Shown in pieces: positions 13,494-25,300 of a DNA stretch of 64,000 nt. Under the pieces are notes generated by a model. It saw only the letters and a list, made by a program, of their open reading frames with translations. It was not told the DNA's origin and ran no database searches. Location of the stretch: NCBI GenBank assembly GCA_030761205.1, contig JAULJL010000040.1:12280103-12344102 (forward strand), given 5' to 3'. This DNA comes from Fremontodendron californicum (Eukaryota > Streptophyta > Magnoliopsida > Malvales > Malvaceae). Position numbers and translations under genes: made by a program. Within the stretch, counting starts at the first letter, position 1, and each line of letters begins with the position of its first letter.

Positions 13494-13742
13494 TAGAGAT
13501 GTTTATGGGTTGGATTAGGTTTAAATAATTTTTTTTTTACTTGCCTAGGCCGATTCTACCCGTTTTACTATTTAAAAAATTTATATTTATATTTATATTT
13601 TTTATAATTAAATTTAAATATTTTATTATTATTTTAATAGTAATTCAGATCGATCGAATTTATTAAAAACCTATCTCATACTCTATCCAATTCAGACTAA
13701 ATCTGTCGATCGGACGAATAACCCAATCCATTGAACCGTCTA
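13494..13742. mobile_element. Non-autonomous hAT-like element
   Basis: Left end TAGAGATGTTTATGGGTTGG and right end CCAATCCATTGAACCGTCTA form an imperfect inverted repeat. Flanking direct repeats TCTATAAT (13486-13493 and 13743-13750) are a perfect 8 bp target duplication. 249 bp, no coding capacity. Confidence 0.85.
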
Positions 13743-14157
13743 TCTATAATGTACACGAGCATTTGGTTCAAGTTATGGTGCATGTATCCCTACTCAAAGA
13801 ATAGAGTTCGAATCTCCTTTCTCTCAAATAAAAAAAAATATATATAATTAACATGTAATTCCGTATTTCTAGGCATTTTCTTCTCATGGTATATCTTGGT
13901 TCATATCGCAGGCAAAAATCAAACTTTACATGGGCTATGGTAGCCCTTCAAAAAATGATAAAAGGAAAAAAAAAACCCCAAAATAATGAGTTCAAAATTC
14001 CAATTTAGGAGGTAAACAGAGAGCCAGGCCTAGCCATGCCATAATAGAGTTGCAAGTTGGAACAACCAAGCCCAATCTTTTCTAAAGGATTGATTCAAAA
14101 AGTTAAGGGAGCTTGGACTATGAAATATCAAGTACTAGAAAAAGATCCCGCTTTGCT

Positions 14158-15540
14158 GGGGTAGTTTTAATTTTTTTATATAAATTTTTAATTAATTAAT
14201 AATAATAATTTAATTTTAAATTATATTTTTTTGAATAATAATTATTTATTTAATTTTTTTATTTTAAAATTGTAATATTTTTAATATAATTATATTTGGT
14301 TAATTATGAAAATTAAATTTATAATAATTATTTATTTATAAATTACGTAATATAAATATATTTTCAAATATTATATATATATTTTTAAAAATATTTAAAT
14401 TTTATTGTATACTGTGTATTTTTATTTATAGGAGGTAAAAATAAAAAATAAAAAAGTAAAATTGTGATTTATATTTTTTTTTACTTTTTTTCCCGAACGG
14501 ATCGGGTACGAATCCTAAATCGATCCGCAACTCAACACGCACGCCTTTAAATACATCATTTAAAATTTAAATAAAAATAACTAATAAAATAATTTTTTTT
14601 TAATTTTTTCCTTAGCCGTTTGGGTACGGATTCTAAACCGACTACCGAGTCAACTTACGGACCAACCAATTTAAAAAATCATTTAAAATAAAAATAATTA
14701 ATAAAATATATTTTTTAACTTTTTCTCCAAGTGGATCGGGTATGGATCCTAAATCAACTCGCGAGTCAACGTACGGACCAACTACTCTAAATTCATCATT
14801 TAAAATAGAAATAATTAGTAAAATAAATTTATTTTTTAACTTTTTCTCTGAGCGGGTCGATATCAGGGTACTTTTAATTTTTTTATAATTTTTTTAATTA
14901 ATTAATAATAAAATTTTAATTTTAGTTTATATTTTATTAAATAATAATTATTTATTTAAATATTTTATTTTTAAATTATAATTATATTTTTTAATTATAA
15001 AAATTAAATTTATGATAATTATTTATTTATAAATTACATAATACAAATACATTTTCAAATGTTATTTATATGTATTTTAAAAAAATATTTAAACCTTATT
15101 GTATATGATATATTTTTATTATAAGATATAAGAAAATAAAATTATGATTTATATTTTATTCTCTCATAGGATTGATTTTCTCACATAAGTTAGCAGTAAG
15201 TTTATTTTTTCTTTTTTTTTTTTAACTTTTTTCCCGAGCGAGTAGGTACGAATCCTAAATCGACTCGCGAGTCAACGTGCGAATCAACCACTTTAAATTC
15301 ATCATTTAAAATTAAAATAAAAAATAATTAGTAAAATAAATTTCTTTTTTAAGTTTTTCCCGGAGCGGATCGAGAACGGATCTTAAACCGATCCGCAAGT
15401 CAACGTGCGAACTAACCCATTTAGATATATCATTTAAAATTAAAATAAATATAATTATTAAAATAAATTTCTTTTTGTATTTTTTTTTACCCGAGCAAAT
15501 CGGTACAAATCTTAATGAATTTTTTTTCTTCTAGAATATA
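14158..15540 (+). repeat. Two-level tandem repeat: ~700 bp duplication built from ~120 bp modules
   Basis: Two large copies begin near 14158 and 14866 with similar TTTTAATTTTTTTAT leaders, followed by AATAATTATTTATTTA-type sequence. Each ends in a series of modules that begin with a poly-T then a CCGAGCGGATCGGGTACG-like segment, continue with GAGTCAACGTRCGGACC-like sequence and end CATCATTTAAAAT. Seven module starts are seen near 14485, 14606, 14720, 14842, 15229, 15354 and 15482. The modules carry a GC-rich, CpG-containing heart in AT-rich surroundings. Function unknown. Confidence 0.75.
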
Positions 15541-15805
15541 TATTCATTAATAATAATATATTTATTAATTTTTTGCAAAAAAAATATTTTTGCCCCAAAT
15601 AAAGAACAAAATAGGATAAATAAATTTTGAACATTTGGAGAAATACCCTTTAGATTCCTAATGATTCTTTATAAAAAGTCAAAAATATTCATAAAAGATG
15701 ACAAAATAGGACAAAAAATTCCTTTAATAAAATTAAAAAATTTCCTATGTGTCCCTAAAGACTCAATTTTCATAATAGTAAATAATAGGAGAGTGCATTG
15801 GTTAG

Positions 15806-15870
15806 TAGACTTCTCAAATATCGGGCGGACTTCGGGTTTGGACAGATAGCCCGACCCATGAGCATGTCTA
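15806..15870. mobile_element. 65 bp minimal hAT-like element
   Basis: Begins TAGACTTCTCAAATATCGGG and ends CCATGAGCATGTCTA, with perfect 8 bp flanking duplications TTGGTTAG (15798-15805 and 15871-15878). The ends match the family at 2001-2267 and 32947-33245 (TAGACCTGCTCA...). Nearly the whole element consists of its termini. Confidence 0.85.
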
Positions 15871-16158
15871 TTGGTTAGTAAAGGTATAACTTGAATTTTC
15901 TTTATTGTTTTGGTAATACATACAAATAACTTTTAAGTTTTCATGATGATCATCACTAAATTTTAAATATATATTTTTTGTATGAAGGAAGCTCTAATCT
16001 TGGGATAAGAAAATGTACTGTAAATGTTGAGATTTGAATTTCAGATTTACTAAATGTTATTTTTTAAGAATGATTCCATGAATCAATTGAATTAAACTCA
16101 AGTTCTATATTACTCTCTTGGTCTCATTATGAATTCCAAATCTCGAAACCCTTAGCTT

Positions 16159-16680
16159 TCAAATATTTGTTTTTGAGCACCTTCTGCCAAAGCCTTCGTC
16201 TTCTTGCATTAGCCTACAACCCAACTTTGCCAAGAAAGCTAAGTTCATTTCCCTTGATATTTTTAGACCCAAACCTCCATTCTTTAGTTTACATACATTG
16301 TCCCAATTCATAAGGTGAATCTTTTTTTTATCGATCGTGCTGCCCCATAAGAAGTCCTTATTCAACTTGTCAATTTGGTCACAAACAGAGAGACGAATTT
16401 TGGTTGTTTGCATGGTGTAGCTGGGAATCGGTGCAGATGCAGCTTGTATTCAGAACAACATTTCTGCCCGCCAAGGAAAATTGGCTAACTTTCCAGCTTG
16501 CAAGTCTGGTTTTAACCTTCTCTACCAGATGCCAGTAGGTTTTTTTGGAGACTGTTTCGTGGAGTAGAGGCACTCTCAAGTATTTCCCAAGGTTATTTGT
16601 TTCGGGGATTCCACTAGCCCTACTTAACTCTCTCGCCAGCATATCGGGTAGATCTGATAATTCGTGTATTTGTACCGTAT
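16159..16680 (-). pseudogene. L1-type LINE reverse transcriptase fragment
   Basis: Two minus-strand frames follow each other and together read like the C-terminal third of plant LINE ORF2. The first (about 16680-16379) has LGKYLRVPL, VKTRLASWK and FSLAGRNVVLN. The second (16413-16159) has MQTTKIRL, IDKLNKDFLWG, IHLMNWDNVCK and GGLGLKISREMNLAFLAKLGCRL. A frameshift near 16400 joins them and stops end both. No 5' reverse transcriptase core, endonuclease or poly-A end is visible, so this is a dead fragment. Confidence 0.85.
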
Positions 16681-17532
16681 TTGTGAACTCCGCAGATTTT
16701 TCTCAATTCCATAGAACCTGAAATGAGGCTGTAGAGATGCAGCTGATAATGAGGGATATCATCGTGCTACTCGATCTTCTCTTTAAGTTTGTAGTAAACT
16801 CATTTGTTAATGAACCTTCCTTTGCCTTTAAAAAAAATTTTTGCTCCTCTTATATATATATATATATATATAGTATTTCTTTAGTAAGGATGAATGACCA
16901 TTTCAAATTTAGTATTCCATAATATGCAGCCCACATGTGGTAAATTAACGTGAAATTAGAGCTCTAAGTATAAATTTTCCAATAATAAAACTATGGGAGA
17001 GGCTACTGAATTCGCATTTGGGATAATGTATTTTTTTTTACAAAGAAAATTACAGTCTAAGGAGAATTAAGGAAAGAAAATTTACAAGCACTGGGAATTC
17101 ACCTCTATTAATAGAGATAAGTAAATCATTAGATTAAGCTTCAGATTCCATTTGAGGTATTGTCTGATCAAATGAAATACTATACTATTTCTTTAACATT
17201 TAAAATTAAGTTCATTGAATTTTAACTCCACACTCTCATACTAAAAATTTATATTTATAACTTATAAATTAAAAATTTTCAAGTTCTAATTATTATATAT
17301 AATTGAGGTACCTCAGAAGATATCCTTAAATATTAAAACGTAAAAAAGAAAAACAAACTTAAAAAATAAGAACTAAAATAGTCACAAGAAGTGCACAAAA
17401 AAGGGTTCTTAATTGTCAATTATAGGAAGAAAAAAAAAAAAGATATTTCCACAAAAGAAAATGAAGATTAAAAAATCATGAAAATTAATACAAAAAAATT
17501 ATCAAAAGAAAACCAAAATTCATCATTAATTT

Positions 17533-18015
17533 CTACCTGGACCTATTTTTCATCCTCTGCATTCTAACATGAGATCCTTTCTTAACATCTCTCGAAAATT
17601 TTGATCTTCTTTCGTCCATCAAGCAATCCCCAATTCCAATTCCAAACCCTATTGGATTAACCAAACCCAATTCATAATCATACATTTGACGAGAAATCGG
17701 ATCCGAAAGTGTCTCGTAAGCCATTTGAAGCTCAAGAAATCGCTTTGTAGATTCTTGTTTGGCTGAAGGAAGGCAAACATCGGGGTGGAATTGAAGAACC
17801 ATTCTTCTATAAGCCTTCTTTATTTCAGCTACACCCACATTCTCAGAATCAAGAGAAAGAACTTTATACAAATTGGTCTTTCCTCCTCTTTCCATGGCTA
17901 AATTATCAACCCTACATGATATAGGCTTTCGCCTGAACCCCAATTTTGACGTTGTTGGAACCATTTTGCTCGTACTCAGATTCATTTGCATGTAAATTTC
18001 CATTTGAATCTGCAA
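17533..18015 (-). CDS. J-domain (DnaJ-like) co-chaperone, small, probably plastid
   Basis: An intronless frame of 160 aa. Residues about 48-115 are a J domain: NLYKVLSLDSE, helix II EIKKAYRRMVLQF, then the HPD signature at residues 77-79, then RFLELQMAYETLSDP and MYDYELG. HPD stimulates Hsp70 ATPase in this family. There is no Gly/Phe region, zinc finger or C-terminal substrate domain, so it is a type III (DJC) protein. Layout and length resemble the small plastid DNAJ20/DJC group, and the basic Ser/Arg-rich N-terminus (GFRRKPISCRV) could be a transit peptide; both are inference. Several in-frame ATGs lie at residues 1, 5, 9, 11 and 18, so the true start may be internal. The C-terminal ~40 residues are basic. 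A TATA-like box lies about 200 bp upstream. Confidence 0.93.
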   Translation of the reverse strand: MQIQMEIYMQMNLSTSKMVPTTSKLGFRRKPISCRVDNLAMERGGKTNLYKVLSLDSENVGVAEIKKAYRRMVLQFHPDVCLPSAKQESTKRFLELQMAYETLSDPISRQMYDYELGLVNPIGFGIGIGDCLMDERRSKFSRDVKKGSHVRMQRMKNRSR

Positions 18016-18210
18016 CTTCTTGCAATCTAATTAAGGCAAATCCCAGCTCGATTTCTGTCCGGATTAGCCCGAACTCGATTACTAACAGTTGTTTGAAAAA
18101 AAGGAGAGGATTGAGGAATGGTTAAAGGTTTAATTAACTCTGATTTGAGAAGGAGGAGCTAGCTCTTTATGAAGAAGTTGGAGCTGAAGGTCTTTAAAGA
18201 CAGTTGATTT

Positions 18211-18220
18211 ATTTATATAG
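18211..18220 (-). promoter_or_regulatory. TATA-like box of the J-domain gene
   Basis: Minus-strand CTATATAAAT lies about 195 bp upstream of the first ATG of the J-domain frame. It is a good match to the plant TATA box and is placed to give a 5' leader of roughly 160-170 nt. Confidence 0.6.
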
Positions 18221-18508
18221 AATTGAACACGTTTTAGGTGGAAGAGCGTTGAATGCAGTTTTAGGTGGAAAGAAGGAGTCTTTGGCTTTGTTAGGTCGAA
18301 TTCTCGTCTTTGCTTGCTAGTTGCTACTTGCTACTGCCGGCTATTTTATTAATATATTTAACAATCTAATTACAATCAGATTCTTTGAACCTAAGTTTCC
18401 TTTTTTTCGTTTCAAGTTTGCTACACGGAAATAAAAAATGATGAAAAGGATGAACAAATGGTGGGGTTAAATTAAATGTATAGGTTTTTTTAGAAACATT
18501 AAAAAATG

Positions 18509-18875
18509 GGTTCTAGAATTTAACATTACTTTTGAAACAGTTTTTGAGATCAAAAACTGCTTTTCACCGCAGAAGTAATGTTAAATAGGTAAAAAAAAAA
18601 ATTGAATTTTGCTGTTAAAATCATGATTTGAAAAGTCAAACAAAAAAATCAAAAAATATAACTTTTGACGTTTATTATTCTCACATCTCTACATTTTTAT
18701 TATTTTAAATATATATTTTTTGACATTTTAATTTTTCACAATACTTTTTCATAACAATGCTAAACACTTAAAAGTTTTTAAACCACAGTTTTTCACCATA
18801 TTTTTTAAACACACATTTTTCAACTCAAATTTTTTTCAACCCAAGTTTTTTCCAACAATAATGCTAAACTAACCC
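18509..18875 (-). mobile_element. Tourist-like (PIF/Harbinger) MITE, degenerate copy
   Basis: Read on the minus strand it begins GGGTTAGTTTAGCATTATTG and runs through AACTTGGGTTGAAAAA and TTTTAAGTGTTTAGCATTGT, matching the element at 56942-57332 along nearly its whole length. The distal end (near 18509) is degraded. A TAA (18876-18878) abuts the better-preserved end, consistent with a TTA/TAA target site. Confidence 0.75.
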
Positions 18876-18878
18876 TAA

Positions 18879-21795
18879 GAAAAAAAATCGAAAAAATCGA
18901 TTTAAATCGTTTCGATTTCGGTTTGATTTTTATTGAATTTGATTCAATTTTGGTTCAAGTAGTAATAAACTTATTTTATTCGATTTTTGATTCACAAGTT
19001 AAAATCGCAAATATTCGAATGGAATTCTATTTTTTTATTTTTATTTTTTATAATATAAAAATAAATACTTTATTTTTAAATCAATGAAAAATCTAAAACT
19101 ACTCTAAAAACATTTTTTTTAGAATTTTAAAAGCTGATATGAATCGAATAGATAGAATTTGATTCGAGTTGGTTCGATTAAAGATTCTATTCTATTCAAT
19201 TTTAGTTTCGATTCAATTTTTAAAAAATCATAATACTACATATAAATCGTAATTTTTATCCAAAACAAATCATTATCACCCTAGCAAATGGAATTTGCGT
19301 TGAAAGTGATGACAAAGAATTATATAGAGAGTGAAGTTACTTTGAAAAAATATATAATCATGAAAACTTATTAAACCAAAAATCTCATGTTAAAATGTGC
19401 TTTTTTTTATTCAAAAATTGTCTCTTCCAAAAGTCATGTCTTATGCAAACATTGTGTCTCTTTGCCTAATATGTGAAAGATCACAATTCTTGATCAAAAG
19501 TGATGTTGCTTCAATTTTCAATTTGCTCTCCAACAAAAACACTATTGATTTGATTTGATTCCTCTTTTACAAAGTTGTAATATAAAGTAATGATGCAATC
19601 AAATTAAGCATGTAAAACAATAATAATATATACTTACACAAATTAGTTCAATTAATAAAATTTTAAATGTATCATATCAATAATAAAAAAGAAATATTAA
19701 CTAATGCTTAACACCAGTTAAGGTGATATTTAAAAAAATATATATATAATTAATAAATTAATTTTTTTTAATTCAATAAAATTAATATATTAAATATAAA
19801 AATTAATAAAAATGTTAATCAATGCCAGGCATTGATTAAGGTGATATATATATATAATATAATTAATGTAACATTTTTTTTAATTTAATAAAAATAATGT
19901 ATTAAATATAAATAAAAAATTAAATAATTTTTAACTTTATATGTAAAAATTAAGTGAACCATTCTTATCGAACTACCGAATCCATAATAAAAAAAAGTAT
20001 GCATTTACAATAGCAGAAAAAAATAAATCCAAATAAACTATGAGAATACCTAACTGTATTAAAAAAACAGTAATAATAAAGTAGTATATAAGCACATGAT
20101 GAAATCATTGGAGCGACCTTTCGTGGAAATAGTCTAGGTAAGTGTAGTTGTCACATACCAATTAAAATAATATTTTTATATTTTATAATTATTTAATTAG
20201 TAAAAAATATTTTTTATTAATTAAATAATAAATTGAATTAAACTCAATTTGAATTATTATGTTTCAAGTCGGATCTATCCGTCGAACCCATTTTTCTTTA
20301 TCTATATTTAATAATCTTAAATAATTTAAACACTTGTTTTCTCTTTAATCTCGTTAGACCCTTTCCTTCACCCATTTATATTATATTGATTAAGCCGACA
20401 CATGATCCACATTGAAATTGCAGGATATATAGCCCAAGATCAACCTCAGGGCAAGGGGAGCCAAAAGTTTCATAGAAATTTTTTTAATTATTTTAACCTA
20501 AAGCAAACATAAAATGACAAAAATTTAATTATAGCTACTAGCCATGCTTGTTAGACCAGTATATCTCGTCTTTTTTAAGGAAAAATAAATCCAAACAATA
20601 AGCCACAACAACCTTATTTTTCTGGTCTAGTAGTGGAATTCTAATTCTATCAACAACAAAAAAAAAAAAGTAGTGGAATTCTAATTGTATTTTGTTTTCA
20701 TTAGATTTCTATAGATAAAATAGGAAGAAACAAATTAACTTTTAAATTCAATGATTAATTATCTTAAAAGCTTAAATTATAAAAAATAACTCGATTATTA
20801 TATTTAAATTTCAATACGTCTTTTCACGTGCAAATCGAATGAATTATTAATAGGTTTGCATGTGAACTTAAGAAAAAATTGTAAGCTGAAAAATGATTAA
20901 AACAAATAATTATTTAGCTGCAATAAGTATTGCTAAAAATTTTAAAAATTCTGTTCATCATAATAGAATCAAGCAAGTGAAATAAGGTCGTAATTTTATC
21001 AACAAAAAAAAATTGAAGCAAGAATTTACACACCTATCCACCTCCAAGTGATAGATGTTTTAATAAAAGCTCTTCCAAGAATAAAGTTTGAAGAATTAAA
21101 TTCCAAGATAAAAATGATCAACATTTATTCTCCAATTTGAGGGAAGTGTAGAATTCCAAAATTATTCCCTAAACTTTAGGGATTAGTTTTTATTTCAAAT
21201 TTTCTTGTTTCGTTAGTTTTCGTGTTTAAATAAAAAAGATTAAGAAGGTTGTTTCTTAAAATCTCTTTAATTTTATTTATTTTTTATATAAGAAATTTGT
21301 TTTTGCTAGAATTAAGGAGCATTTGTGATAGACCTGGTTATATTTCTACCATTCATTCAAGCGGTTTTTGTTTATTAAAAAATAATACACAGAATTTTTC
21401 TTCTCTGGAATTCTTCAACAAATTTTCATCAAATATAGCTTTAGGTGAAACCAACAGTGTAAAAACTACTCTAGCAAGAATAATTTATTAACTGCCTAGA
21501 ATGGTTAATTCTGCAGGTGATGAGCAAAGTAAAGATCAGGCACCTTATATTTTCATCTTCATTTAAGAAATGCATGAAGTGAAGTCCAACTATGGTCCTT
21601 TCAACATTATTGTTTATAATTCCATATCAATAAATTTATGAAAAAAGGGTAAGCCATTTATTTCTCTACATCCCCACTTGTCCGAATGTTTTGCACTCTT
21701 CAAATTAGAGCAAGTTCTTTGATTCAGTAAAATCTTTTCCTAGTCCTCATGAAACAACCTGCCTAAGAGTTCATGTATAATGAAATTAATTGACC
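18879..21795. other. Intergenic AT-rich DNA
   Basis: No gene supported. About 18880-19230 is rich in TCGATTTTGATTC-like variants, probably an old repeat. Two diverged ~120 bp units at about 19695-19870 share TTAAGGTGATAT and AATTAAT runs. At 20632-20690 the segment AGTAGTGGAATTCTAATT occurs twice about 45 bp apart. A short frame at 21249-21491 has no recognisable motif. Confidence 0.5.
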
Positions 21796-21803
21796 TATGC
21801 AAG

Positions 21804-21990
21804 CTATATTGCTCCGACTCTTTTTTTTTTTTTTAAGTATTCGTGTCGAACATCCATGTCTGACGCATATCCGGACATGGGTATGAGAATATGACCCTCC
21901 AAAAACCTTCCAAATACATGGAAAAATTTAAACATACCCGTGTCGGACACATACCCGTATCCGACACACATCCGAGTCCGAATAACATAG
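21804..21990 (-). mobile_element. MITE of the CTATGTTACTCGGAC family, copy 1
   Basis: Left end CTATATTGCTCCGACTC and right end GAGTCCGAATAACATAG are inverted repeats. The interior carries repeated ACCCGTGTCGGACAC-like motifs. Flanks TATGCAAG (21796-21803) and TCTGCAAG (21991-21998) are an 8 bp duplication with one mismatch. It lies 350 bp past the FabZ stop codon. Confidence 0.82.
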
Positions 21991-22336
21991 TCTGCAAGTA
22001 GTCCTAGCAAAAAGTGTATCCAAAAGGTCCCTACAATATCTTTTCCTTTCTTTTTTCTTTTCCAAATCATAGGACCAAATGTTCAATGTTAATTGTTAAA
22101 CCTCTTTTTTGGAAACTGCTAACTGATTTCAGTCTACATGAAATGATAGAATAAAATTAAGAAACTTCTTTGTCTGCAAAAGTACAAAATAACTTGCTAA
22201 AAGATTGTCAGAAAAAAACAAGAAAAACTTCCCTAGCAAGGGATGCATACAGAAAAAGAAAAAAAGCCTCAGGTACATGTCTCATGACTTCACAAAAAAT
22301 TGGAGGAAACATAAGGATAAAAAACTGAGACTATTA

Positions 22337-25300
22337 TCAATCACTACCAGTAGCCATCAGGAACTCACCTTCACATACCATGTCACCTCCAACGTATGCT
22401 TTCCCTTCCATCTTTGCTATTCCGAACCGCTTCTGCAGCTTGATAAGTGTCATCCTCATAACCAAAGTATCTCCAGCAATGACTGGTTTCCTAAACCTCA
22501 CTTTGTCAACTCCAGCAAAAAAGAAAATTTCCCGAGAACCTCCCACTTCAGGTTGCAGCATAACCACGCCTCCGAGTTGTGCCATTGCCTGGACCAAGCA
22601 AATACTTCTATTAGTACCTACTAATGGTAAAGATGCAATGATCAGTGTAGTACTCGGGAAATTGATCATCTAAATACCAAACCCCTTTTAGAAATTTACT
22701 TTTGTTGGTACCTCTTGCAGCAAGAGATGACAATGTTTTGGTAACCAAGGCCTAGGGTGCTGGACTGCTGGTAACATCAACCAGCCTAACTTTAGGCCAC
22801 CAAAACATGAGATGGACATAGAGAGAGGAGCGAAAACCGAGAAGAAATGGAGTTCAAGGGCTACAGAATCAAAGATGATGAGTGATACTAGAGCATTCAT
22901 CTTTTTTTCCTAGTCTATTGGATTGACATCCCAGTATCTTCTGATCATGGAATCAGCCAATAATAATAGAAGGCTAAGTTACTCGGACTCAAGTGAGAGT
23001 GTCGGATACGGGTATGTGTCCGACATGGGTATGTTCAATTTTTTAAAGTTTTTCCATTTATTTGGAGGGTCCTTGGAGGATCATATCCCCATACCCATGT
23101 CCAGTTATGCATCGGAGATGGGTGTCGGACATGGGTACTTCAAGAAAAATGAAGAGTCGGAATAACATAGATAGAAGGCATCAATATCAATCTCTATCAG
23201 CATGTTTTTTCCATACTCCAATTAGTTTCTCTAATTGCAATTGTTTTTTCCCTTCATATACACATGTTATTCAGAATAAAAAATGCTAAAAGGTGAAGTG
23301 TACCCTAAGCACCTATAAAGATGACTTGATGAAAATAAGTAGCACTGCTGGCAAAGGAGGCTTCAGGCTTTGATAATGATCAAAACTTTGCCTAACAAAT
23401 ATAGAACAGAAAATTTTACATGATAAACAGGAGAATGAAAGATATCCAGCAGTGGTTAAAGATCATACCACAATACAACTAAAACAAAGAGGCAAAGTAA
23501 CAGACTCAATAAAATCAAGCCAATTTAATGTTATTTTGGAAATAAAGATTCTTGAACCGCATAAAGTATAAACCTCCTGAAATGAGATGATACTATAACA
23601 CCCTAACAAATCGGAAACTAATAAATGGAAAAACTTTAAAAAATTGAACATACCCATGTCGGACACTTCAACCTGTTTTTGCATCTCAAGCCGCTGTGCA
23701 GGCGGTATTCTGTATGCTGGCAGATTTGGTAGAGAAGCTCCCGGTACTAAATCCATGGCATGTTGAATGCTCCTCATTGGTGGTAGGCCTTGAGGCAAGG
23801 TATCACCTACCAAATCAGCAAACTCCTCTAATAATCGCTGAACTGCCATAGGTTGTTCCTTGCTGTCCCCATCACTGTCGACACAATTAGCAACCTTGCT
23901 GATAACAGCGAACATCACTCCTGCTTCCCTTCCTTCATCCTCCAACTCTTCAGCTGTTAAAAACCCATTTAATTTGCTGGTGTTAGGTACCGCAACCTCT
24001 CTATGGGGATGTAGAGTGTACTTTTTACCCGCTCTATGGAAGGAATATGTATTTTCCTTAGTGTAGTGTTGCATATCATGGTCATATAACCAAGGTCGAC
24101 CCAAAAGAATATGACAAGCATCCATTGGCACAACGTCGCATAGCGCCTCATCATCCACATTACTGCCCATAACAAATTTAACTAAGCATTGAGATTGTAC
24201 CGGTATCTCAAAGCCTTTTTTAACCCATTGGATCTTGTATGGGTGAGTGTGTTTCTCTGTAGGCAAGTGCAATTTGTCGACTGTTTTCTTGGAAATATAA
24301 TTTTCCGAACTCCCATTGTCGATAATGGCGTCACATACTTTGGTACCACAAAGAACACGTGTTCGAAATATGCTTCGCCTCCTCCAATCTTCCGTATCAT
24401 CTTTGGTGGTTGTTGTCATGACTCTCCGAACCATCAACGACTCTCCTTGTACCGGATAAATATCCACATCATCATCATCATCGTTATGGTCATCATAGAT
24501 GGGTTCTGACAAGTCTAGACCATCCTCTTCTATCTCAATCAGATTCACCCTTCTTTTCGGACATGTGTAAGAAGCATGTCCCCTTTCTCCACAACTGAAA
24601 CACCGAATCTGACTTCCAGCCCCTGTTTTGTTAGGATTTGGCTGTGTGCCGCCTCCTGTTTTGCCATAACCTGCTTGTGTGCCGCCCCTGTACTCATTCT
24701 GCCCCTTGTAACCCTTGCTACTGCCCATGGAGTTGCTGCCAGTCAGTTTACTGGTTGAGGCAGCCCCTTTCCCACTGAAATTGCTGTGTGAGGCAGATTC
24801 TGACTTGTTAAAAATAGGCCTCCTAGCACCATAGCGTAGTACCCTTTTCTCAGCTTGCAAGGCTGCTTGTCTCGCATCTTCTAAGGTGAACAACCGAACC
24901 ACCCCCAACTCATCTCTAATGCTTAGATCCATTCCCGCAAGATAGCGAGATGTTAACTGCTCATTGGTTTCCTTCAAGCCGACCCTAATAGACAGATTGT
25001 TAAAGTCAGATGTGTATTGGTCAATCGACCTACCATTCTGTCTGAGTAGATGGAATTTGCGATAAAGATCCATGGCATAATCTACTGGTAGGAACTGTTT
25101 CCGCATCTTGCTCTTCATGTGTTCCCAACTATCAATTTTCAGCTTTCCTTGACGTGCCCGCTGCTCTTCAACTCTCTTCCACCATTGAAGTGCCGCCCCT
25201 TTCAAGTGAAGCTTCACAAACAATACCATTCGATGCTCTGCCATGGGCTTCCATTCGAAATAATTATCCACCGTGGCTTCCCAATCTAGATAATCTTCAG

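Noticed and set aside
19690..19870. Pair of ~120 bp similar units with TTAAGGTGATAT
   Set aside because: Too AT-rich and diverged to assign to an element; noted only in the intergenic entry.
22205..22673. Plus-strand open frames over FabZ exon 4
   Set aside because: Shadows of the FabZ coding exon on the opposite strand.
23463..23640. Reading the 734-codon gag frame to its end as a real protein
   Set aside because: The C-terminal part is translated MITE and intron sequence beyond the break point; only the portion up to about 23667 is retrotransposon-derived.
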